DNA from: Chloroflexota bacterium
GTDB taxonomy: Bacteria; Chloroflexota; Anaerolineae; Anaerolineales; UBA11858
Assembly: GCA_003513015.1 (NCBI GenBank)
Contig: DOTA01000216.1
Span: 1-5,100, forward strand
DNA: 5,100 nt
Direction: 5' to 3'
A program made the position numbers and the translations under genes. Below, in pieces: positions 1-4,262 of the stretch. The first letter of the stretch is position 1. Each line of letters begins with the position of its first letter. The notes beneath the pieces were generated by a model. The model was not told where the DNA came from and did no database searches. It saw only the letters and a list, made by a program, of their open reading frames with translations.

Positions 1-1
1 C

Positions 2-1021
2 GCGGCTGATCTGCCCAACCGAGAAGAAACGTGGAATCAGGATACCCCCACGGAGTTTGACCTCCCCGGCTGGTATTTCGACCCCACCGAGCAAGTGACC
101 GCCGCCGAAGCCGAGTTAGCCGCGGCCCGCGCCGATTATGACACCGAACTGGGGAACTTCAACGATTTGCTCAACAATCCCGGCAACGCAGAATTGCGAG
201 ATGCCGAAACCCGCGTAGCCGAAGCCGAAGCTGCCTTTTTAGTGGCCCAAACCCTGCGAGACCGCACGATTGCCCAAGAAGGCCGCGAGCAAGTGGATGA
301 TTACATCCAAACCCTGTACGATTCGGCCAAATCGGAGCTCACCTCCGCCCAGTTGGATTATGACCAATTGCTCACCGATCAGGAATACAAAGATGTGCTG
401 GAAGCGCGGGCACGCGTTTCCGTCGCCAAACAGCGCTACGAGATCGCCCTCGATCACCTGACCAGCCTGCAAACCGGCGAAAACGATCTGGCGGTGCTGG
501 TGGCGAAGGCCGGGGTCTCGCAAGCGGAGGCCGCCTTGGTGCAGGCACAAGCTGCCATCGTGCAGGCCCAAGCCGGGGTCACGCAGGCGGAGAAAATGGT
601 GGCCCAAACCCAGGCAACCCTGGAGATGGCTCAAATCCAGTTGGATAAATTGACCACCAAAGCTCCGGTGGCCGGGGTGGTAATGACCCGCAACCTGGAA
701 GTCGGCGAATTCGCCCAGCCCGGCGCGGCGGCCTTGACCATCGGCGAACTAGAGGCCCTGACCATCAAAGTTTACATCCCCGAAGACCGTTATGGGCAGA
801 TCAACCTGGGTGATGTGGCTAACTTAACGACCAACTCTTTCCCCGGGGAAACCTTCGAGGCCACGGTGATCCGCATCGCTGATCAGGCTGAGTACACTCC
901 ACGTAATGTCCAAACTTCGGAGGATCGCGCCACCACGGTATACGCCATCGAACTAGCGGTGACGGATTCCGCGGGCAAACTCAAGCCGGGGATGCCGGTG
1001 GATGTGGATTTTGGGGATTAG
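2..1021 (+). CDS. HlyD-family membrane fusion / efflux adaptor protein, 5' partial
   Basis: The reading frame is open from the left edge and ends at TAG 1019-1021, giving 339 residues; the start lies outside the window. Proteins of this family sit in the envelope and link an inner-membrane exporter (ABC or RND type) to outer components. Residues 1-31 contain an LPGWYF segment (21-26) that I associate with HlyD-like proteins of Chloroflexota. Residues about 33-218 are a long Ala/Glu/Gln-rich alpha-helical hairpin, with six clean heptads at 172-213. The chain then enters a lipoyl-like/beta-barrel region: K-A-P-V-A-G-V-V starts at residue 220, followed by VGEFAQPG, a barrel core (LTIKVYIPEDRYG) and the closing LKPGMPVDVDFG, which is the usual C-terminal signature. 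A GTG at 95 is not a credible start because coding sequence continues upstream of it. A terminator follows directly, so this is the last gene of its unit. No transporter partner is visible; it may lie to the left. Confidence 0.88.
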   Translation, partial: AADLPNREETWNQDTPTEFDLPGWYFDPTEQVTAAEAELAAARADYDTELGNFNDLLNNPGNAELRDAETRVAEAEAAFLVAQTLRDRTIAQEGREQVDDYIQTLYDSAKSELTSAQLDYDQLLTDQEYKDVLEARARVSVAKQRYEIALDHLTSLQTGENDLAVLVAKAGVSQAEAALVQAQAAIVQAQAGVTQAEKMVAQTQATLEMAQIQLDKLTTKAPVAGVVMTRNLEVGEFAQPGAAALTIGELEALTIKVYIPEDRYGQINLGDVANLTTNSFPGETFEATVIRIADQAEYTPRNVQTSEDRATTVYAIELAVTDSAGKLKPGMPVDVDFGD

Positions 1022-1024
1022 GTG

Positions 1025-1045
1025 CAAGTTACAAGCTGCAAACAA
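1025..1045 (+). repeat. Three units of a CAAGNNN heptanucleotide repeat
   Basis: Read in steps of seven, the bases are CAAGTTA, CAAGCTG and CAAACAA. They lie between the HlyD-type stop codon and the terminator stem, overlapping the stem by two bases. The same heptamer family forms a ten-unit tract at 3453-3522. The units are too few to be certain alone, but the match to the longer tract supports a dispersed repeat family. Confidence 0.5.
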
Positions 1046-1074
1046 ACCGGGAGCCAATCACGGCTCCCGGTTTT
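1044..1074. terminator. Bidirectional intrinsic terminator between convergent genes
   Basis: A perfect 12-base stem (AAACCGGGAGCC at 1044-1055 pairing with 1062-1073) encloses a 6-base loop. On the + strand it runs into TTTT ending at 1074. On the - strand the stem ends in a weaker TTTGTTTG tract. It lies 22 bases after the HlyD-type gene stop and 35 bases after the stop of the converging membrane-protein gene, so it can end transcription from both sides. The stem is GC-rich and strong; the short U-tracts are the weak point. Confidence 0.85.
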
Positions 1075-1109
1075 GATTCAAAAGGTATACGACCCCAAAA
1101 TTAAGAATG

Positions 1110-1628
1110 TTATTCGGTGGGGTTTTCCGGCTCGATTAATCCGCCGCCAGCTTTAGCAGTACGACCGATACCGTAACCGGCGAGGGCCACGGCCAAAATA
1201 TTGACGATCAACTCATCCAGGCCGCCTGGGATGGGGCCGCCTAAAAACATGTAGGCGGCGCCGATCAGCAGGGGGATGATGATCCATTTGGGGGTGCGGG
1301 GGTCTTTCCGGAGGGCGAGGATATAAGCCATAATGGAACCCACCGCGGCTACGACGGCATCATCTCCGCCCAGGGGGATCAAATCCGGGCTGAGCGTATA
1401 AGCGATCCCAAAAAGGTAGGGCAAACTAACCGTCAGCCAGGTCAAATCCTGCACGCGGAAGAGCACCACCCCACCCAAACTAAAGAGACCCAAGAAGGTA
1501 ATTACCATGATCCACAGGCCAGTTTGCACATCCCAGTTGTACCAACCAATACCCAGGCCGATGAGTGGGAGCAATAGCGCGGCGATGAACAACAAAATTG
1601 CTAAAATAATTTTGAGGCGATCAGACAT
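1110..1628 (-). CDS. Polytopic inner-membrane protein of unknown function, DUF1232-like motif
   Basis: The gene encodes 172 residues. I chose the ATG at 1626-1628 because GGAGA lies 6 bases upstream of it (1635-1639) and the protein then opens with MSDRLK followed directly by a membrane segment. An in-frame ATG at 1685 would add 19 residues of poor quality. About six hydrophobic segments are visible: 6-28, 38-57, 63-79, 90-106, 115-130 and 139-156; the tail is hydrophilic (EPENPTE). Residues 77-90 read Y-T-L-S-P-D-L-I-P followed by GGDD, which resembles the Y-x-L-S-P-x-D-L-I-P...DD core of the DUF1232 (YkvA-like) family. The match is partial, one residue being missing after the SP, so this is a suggestion and not an assignment. 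It lies 81 bases downstream of the BioD-like gene on the same strand and is probably co-transcribed with it. No function can be read from the sequence. Confidence 0.75.
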   Translation of the reverse strand: MSDRLKIILAILLFIAALLLPLIGLGIGWYNWDVQTGLWIMVITFLGLFSLGGVVLFRVQDLTWLTVSLPYLFGIAYTLSPDLIPLGGDDAVVAAVGSIMAYILALRKDPRTPKWIIIPLLIGAAYMFLGGPIPGGLDELIVNILAVALAGYGIGRTAKAGGGLIEPENPTE

Positions 1629-1709
1629 ACGCAGTCTCCGGATTTCAAAAAAAACAAAGCAGGTAAAACTATCCGCCCTACTCATAGCCTTACCTATTTT
1701 CGATTTCGA

Positions 1710-2777
1710 TTAGAGGCCAATGCATGCATACATGCGTTGTTTGTCAACATGCTGATCAATCAGTTCCTGAAATTTTCGCAGTTTTATCATCTGCCCCATG
1801 CGGGTTTTGCCGAAGATTTTGTCGATCGCTTCGATAGTTTCCATGGTATTGCTGCGCACCAACAAAACGGGAACACCCAACTCGTTAGCATGCTTGATAA
1901 TCAGTTGCCGCGGCTCCAGGCCACCCGTCAAAATCAAACAAGAAAGTGGGACTTCCAAAACTGCGATTTGCACGTCTGAGCGATCCCCACCGGTAATCAT
2001 CGCGGTGTTATTGCGGGAACGCAAACGGGTCAACGCAGCCTCGGCAGTCATCGCTCCTACCGTGAGATTCTCGACCATAATGTCATGGGGGTCGCAATCG
2101 GTCAAAACCTGAGGGTCTAAGGCATCAATCAACTCATCAACCGTCAAGGCGGCCAACCCGCTCACCTCCGGCAATACGCCAAAAACGGGAATATCCTGTT
2201 TCTCAATATAAGGACGGGCAAATTCTTCAACAAAGGCAAGCCCATCAGCCGACACCCGATTGATGATAATGCCGCACATCGAATCCCCCAAACGAAATTT
2301 GGCTGTTAAAACATCATCCATCAGGCGAATTTCATCCCGATATTTCACCACCACCAACACCCGGCTTTCGAGTGCCGCGGCAACATGCGGTGTTGGCAAA
2401 TTTACCACGTAACCCTCACGCATACTTCCCCCGCCCTCCAAAAGCACAATGTCTTTGTTCTTCCCGGCAGATTTAGCCGCGGCTTGAACCTTCTCCATCA
2501 AATCCAATTCGCCCTTGCCGCTGATGTGTGCCTTCAAAAGTTCCTGGGTCACCACAACCGGCGATAACTCCGCAAGCGGGGTTTCTAAGGCCAGCACATC
2601 CTTGACGAAAGTGGCATCTTCGTCCACAATCTTGCCACCCTCCAGCCAGGGTTGAATGCTCAAAGGTTTTAGGTAGCCTACTTTATAACCATCCGCCTGA
2701 AAATGCTTGCCCAAGGCCAGACACACGGCGGTTTTACCGGAATAACGTTCTACCGAGGTAACATATAAGGATTTCAT
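1710..2777 (-). CDS. BioD-like P-loop / DRTGG domain protein (phosphotransacetylase N-terminal family)
   Basis: This 355-residue protein matches the non-catalytic N-terminal part of long bacterial phosphate acetyltransferases, often annotated as 'BioD-like phosphotransacetylase family' (COG0857 type). Residues 5-17 form a beta strand and P-loop ending in SGKT (13-16), with the first P-loop glycine replaced. A dethiobiotin-synthetase-like fold follows, with LKPLS (36-40), VLLEGGGSMREG (111-122) and the INRVS segment (172-176). Residues about 213-325 are a DRTGG domain, with TGGDRSD at 262-268 and LTGG at 283-286. The catalytic acetyl-phosphate/CoA domain of Pta (roughly another 330 residues) is absent and no continuation is encoded, so it should not be called a phosphotransacetylase enzyme. 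The family's stand-alone role is poorly known; a nucleotide-sensing or regulatory role is inference. The start is supported by AAGGAG 5 bases upstream (2783-2788). It is the first gene of the minus-strand pair. Confidence 0.87.
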   Translation of the reverse strand: MKSLYVTSVERYSGKTAVCLALGKHFQADGYKVGYLKPLSIQPWLEGGKIVDEDATFVKDVLALETPLAELSPVVVTQELLKAHISGKGELDLMEKVQAAAKSAGKNKDIVLLEGGGSMREGYVVNLPTPHVAAALESRVLVVVKYRDEIRLMDDVLTAKFRLGDSMCGIIINRVSADGLAFVEEFARPYIEKQDIPVFGVLPEVSGLAALTVDELIDALDPQVLTDCDPHDIMVENLTVGAMTAEAALTRLRSRNNTAMITGGDRSDVQIAVLEVPLSCLILTGGLEPRQLIIKHANELGVPVLLVRSNTMETIEAIDKIFGKTRMGQMIKLRKFQELIDQHVDKQRMYACIGL

Positions 2778-2807
2778 CAGCGCTCCTTCGCAAAATAATT
2801 ACGATTA

Positions 2808-2813
2808 ATTATA
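2808..2813 (-). promoter_or_regulatory. -10 box for the minus-strand BioD-like gene
   Basis: On the minus strand the hexamer is TATAAT, an exact consensus -10, lying 30 bases upstream of the ATG at 2777. No good -35 hexamer stands at 16-18 bases; TTGTCA at 2837-2842 is too far (23-base spacer). The assignment rests on the -10 box and its position only. Confidence 0.45.
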
Positions 2814-2848
2814 GCCGCCTCGCGCCAAATTATTGGTGACAAATGGCA

Positions 2849-2870
2849 GGAAATTCCGCTTACGATCGTA
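2849..2870. promoter_or_regulatory. Two small palindromes in the divergent promoter region
   Basis: GGAAATTCC (2849-2857, symmetric about its central A) and the perfect 10-base palindrome TACGATCGTA (2861-2870) stand 3 bases apart between the two divergent genes. They could be operators for one or both promoters. Short palindromes also arise by chance, so this is a candidate only. Confidence 0.25.
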
Positions 2871-2901
2871 CCAAATATCACAAACATTCCGAAAGTCAAA
2901 T

Positions 2902-2931
2902 TTCACAGAATCAGCCGCGCGTGGTTACAAT
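2902..2931 (+). promoter_or_regulatory. Promoter of the sigma-methyltransferase unit, predicted leaderless
   Basis: TTCACA (2902-2907, 5 of 6 matches to TTGACA) and TACAAT (2926-2931, 5 of 6 to TATAAT) are separated by 18 bases. Initiation about 7 bases after the -10 box falls at 2937-2939, which is the sigma gene ATG itself. No Shine-Dalgarno sequence precedes that ATG, which fits a leaderless transcript. The hexamers look like a housekeeping-sigma promoter and not an ECF promoter. Confidence 0.5.
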
Positions 2932-2937
2932 ACATAG

Positions 2938-3444
2938 ATGATGATTCAACGCAAAATTGCCGATTTCGATCAGATGGTGGAGGCCCACAGCCGCGAGATT
3001 TTCGCCTACCTTTGGCGGATGTTGCGCGACCCTCAAGATGCCGAGGATGCTCTGCAAGAGAGCTTTATTCGAGCTTTTCGAGGGTTCCCGCGCCTGGAGG
3101 TGGATTCCAACTCGAGAGCCTGGCTTTACAAAATTGCTACCAACGTGGCCTATACCCAGTTCAAAAAGCGAACCCACCAACAATCCCGCACCACTGATTT
3201 TGATGAAACAACCCTGCCAGCCAGCAATCCTGTCCAAGAAATCGTCGAAATTCCCCCCGCGCTGCTGTCCGCGGTCGAATCCCTGCCCCACAAACAGCGC
3301 ACCGCCCTGTTGCTGCGCCATTACCAGGGATTTGAATATCCCGAAATTGCCGAAATATTGCAATGCAGCGAGGAATCGGCGCGAGCGAATGCATCACAGG
3401 CCGTGCGGAAGTTACGGAGTATATTTGCGGAGGAAGAAACATGA
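2938..3444 (+). CDS. ECF-type RNA polymerase sigma factor (sigma-70 family)
   Basis: The 168-residue protein has the length and two-domain layout of ECF sigma factors. Region 2 spans about 10-78: the DPQDAEDALQESFIRAF stretch (31-47) and the RAWLYKIATNVAYTQFKKR stretch (60-78) carry the core-binding and -10-recognition helices. A short acidic linker follows, then region 4 at about 105-163, with LPHKQRTALLLRHYQGFEYPEI (116-137) and the helix-turn-helix ending in SARANASQAVRKLR. The sequence opens with two ATG codons (2938 and 2941); I chose the first because the predicted transcript begins there and no ribosome site favours either. The stop overlaps the start of the methyltransferase gene (ATGA, 3441-3444), so the two are probably translated together. 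No anti-sigma gene accompanies it, which is unusual for the class. Its target promoters cannot be read from this window. Confidence 0.92.
   Translation: MMIQRKIADFDQMVEAHSREIFAYLWRMLRDPQDAEDALQESFIRAFRGFPRLEVDSNSRAWLYKIATNVAYTQFKKRTHQQSRTTDFDETTLPASNPVQEIVEIPPALLSAVESLPHKQRTALLLRHYQGFEYPEIAEILQCSEESARANASQAVRKLRSIFAEEET
3429..3433 (+). promoter_or_regulatory. Ribosome binding site fixing the methyltransferase start at 3441
   Basis: GGAGG lies inside the last codons of the sigma gene, 7 bases before the ATG at 3441. It favours that start over the in-frame ATG at 3363, which lies deep within the sigma gene, and over the ATG at 3558, whose GGAGGA is only one base away. Confidence 0.75.
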
Positions 3445-4103
3445 AAGAGTCGCAAGTTCCAGGTGACAAGTTACAAACTGCCAGCTACAAGGCACAAGCC
3501 GCAAGCGACAGGCTGCCGGCGAAAATCGAGGCGCTTTTTGAGTCGCCATCGGAGGAGATGAACGAATATGCTCAGGCGCGCCTAACCAAAGCCCTGATCG
3601 TGGCCAAAAACGATGTAATTCTCTATGGGCAACTCCATCACCCGATAATCTCGTCTCTTTATTTGGCTATGCGCAAAGACAAAGTGGTGGCAATTGATTT
3701 TGGCATTGACCAAGAAACCTTCATTCATCGTACCGAACGGCAGTTCAATTTCTCGATCTATTACGCACCCAATGAAACCGCCGCGGCCATCCTTCAAGTG
3801 CAGGAATACCTGGAGGGTCAGCGCACCCGCTTTGACCTCCCCACCGACCTCAGCGTGCTAACCGATTTTCAGCGGCAGGTACTCAATGCCACGCAACAAA
3901 TCCCGCGTGGGCGGATCGCCACTTACATGGATATCGCCCTTAAAATCGGCAAGCCCAAGGCCGTGCGCGCTGTGGGACAAGCCTTGGGGCGCAACCCCAT
4001 CCCAATTGTGATTCCGTGTCACCGGGTAATCGCCTCGGATGGAAGCTTGGGCGGCTACTCTGCTCAGGAGGTGGCGGCCTGGAAACCAAGGGGAAATTAC
4101 TAA
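3441..4103 (+). CDS. Methylated-DNA-[protein]-cysteine S-methyltransferase (MGMT/Ogt), C-terminus frameshifted
   Basis: The protein repairs O6-methylguanine by moving the methyl group to its own cysteine in a single-use reaction. The ATG at 3441 gives 220 residues, starting within the sigma stop codon and supported by GGAGG 7 bases upstream. Residues 1-27 come from a heptanucleotide repeat, and about 28-57 are an unassigned extension; the family normally starts near residue 58. An N-terminal ribonuclease-like domain runs from about 58 to 130 (LEGQRTRFDLP near its end). The DNA-binding/catalytic domain follows: FQRQVL, QIPRGRIATYMDIA (with the conserved Tyr), GKPKAVRAVG (with the arginine that displaces the base), NPIPIVIPCHRVI with catalytic Cys193, and DGSLGGYS. 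After GGYSAQ the family's GGLETK...LLxLEG helix is missing from this frame, which ends early at 4103; that helix is encoded in the -1 frame at 4070-4129. All catalytic residues are present, but the C-terminal helix would be wrong, so folding or activity is in doubt unless the shift is a sequence error. Confidence 0.9.
   Translation: MKESQVPGDKLQTASYKAQAASDRLPAKIEALFESPSEEMNEYAQARLTKALIVAKNDVILYGQLHHPIISSLYLAMRKDKVVAIDFGIDQETFIHRTERQFNFSIYYAPNETAAAILQVQEYLEGQRTRFDLPTDLSVLTDFQRQVLNATQQIPRGRIATYMDIALKIGKPKAVRAVGQALGRNPIPIVIPCHRVIASDGSLGGYSAQEVAAWKPRGNY
3453..3522 (+). repeat. Ten-unit heptanucleotide tandem repeat inside the methyltransferase 5' end
   Basis: Read in steps of seven from 3453, the units are CAAGTTC, CAGGTGA, CAAGTTA, CAAACTG, CCAGCTA, CAAGGCA, CAAGCCG, CAAGCGA, CAGGCTG and CCGGCGA. 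They share a C-A/C-A/G-G type opening with variable last bases. Three units make 21 bases, so the protein shows a matching 7-residue period: QVPGDKL, QTASYKA, QAASDRL, then PAK. The same heptamers occur at 1025-1045. The tract keeps the frame open and starts 12 bases after the ATG. Confidence 0.72.
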
Positions 4104-4129
4104 AACTCGAAGGGGTAAGTTTAATTTAG
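4070..4129 (+). other. Displaced C-terminal helix of the methyltransferase in the -1 frame
   Basis: In the frame one base behind the main reading frame, the codons from 4070 read G-G-G-L-E-T-K-G-K-L-L-K-L-E-G-V-S-L-I and stop at TAG 4127-4129. This matches the usual end of MGMT/Ogt proteins (GGLExKxxLLxLEG). In the main frame the same DNA encodes EVAAWKPRGNY, which has no family resemblance. One base added near the GAGG at 4068-4071, or a -1 ribosomal shift there, would join the two parts into a protein of about 229 residues. Confidence 0.85.
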
Positions 4130-4155
4130 CCCAAAGAAAATACACTTTCTGAGTA

Positions 4156-4184
4156 TTGTGTAAGTCTCGCATTTATTATATAAT
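4156..4184 (+). promoter_or_regulatory. Candidate promoter of the TIR gene
   Basis: TATAAT at 4179-4184 is an exact -10 consensus. TTGTGT at 4156-4161 gives a weak -35 (TTG conserved) at a 17-base spacing. Transcription would start near 4191, leaving a leader of about 70 bases before the ATG at 4263. The surrounding spacer is very AT-rich, so chance matches are easy. Confidence 0.45.
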
Positions 4185-4187
4185 AAA
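4172..4187. promoter_or_regulatory. 16-base perfect palindrome over the TIR gene -10 box
   Basis: TTTATTATATAATAAA is identical to its own reverse complement and contains the TATAAT of the proposed promoter. It could be a repressor site that blocks RNA polymerase. Its pure A/T composition makes chance symmetry more likely than for a mixed sequence. Confidence 0.35.
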
Positions 4188-4262
4188 GACCTAAATTATC
4201 TATTTATTCTCTCCGTTTCTGTCTACAATGCTGCTATTGGGGAAAAAATAAAGGGTTTGCCA

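Noticed and set aside
239..634. 131-residue minus-strand frame opposite the adaptor coiled coil
   Set aside because: Its repetitive Leu/Gly/His pattern is the antisense image of the Ala/Gln-rich heptads.
95..1021. GTG at 95 as the start of the HlyD-type gene
   Set aside because: The same frame stays open to the left edge and encodes family-like sequence (LPGWYF) upstream, so the gene is cut by the window.
1110..1685. ATG at 1685 as the start of the membrane protein
   Set aside because: The extra 19 residues are unlike a membrane-protein start, and a good ribosome site precedes the ATG at 1628.
2911..3363. 150-residue minus-strand frame opposite the sigma gene
   Set aside because: It is antisense to a well-supported ECF sigma factor and has no family resemblance of its own.
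3363..4103. ATG at 3363 as the methyltransferase start
   Set aside because: It would overlap the sigma gene by about 80 bases and lacks a matching ribosome site; the ATG at 3441 has GGAGG at 7 bases and an ATGA overlap.
4224..4229. TACAAT as a second -10 box for the TIR gene
   Set aside because: No -35-like hexamer is found at 16-18 bases, and the upstream TATAAT is better.
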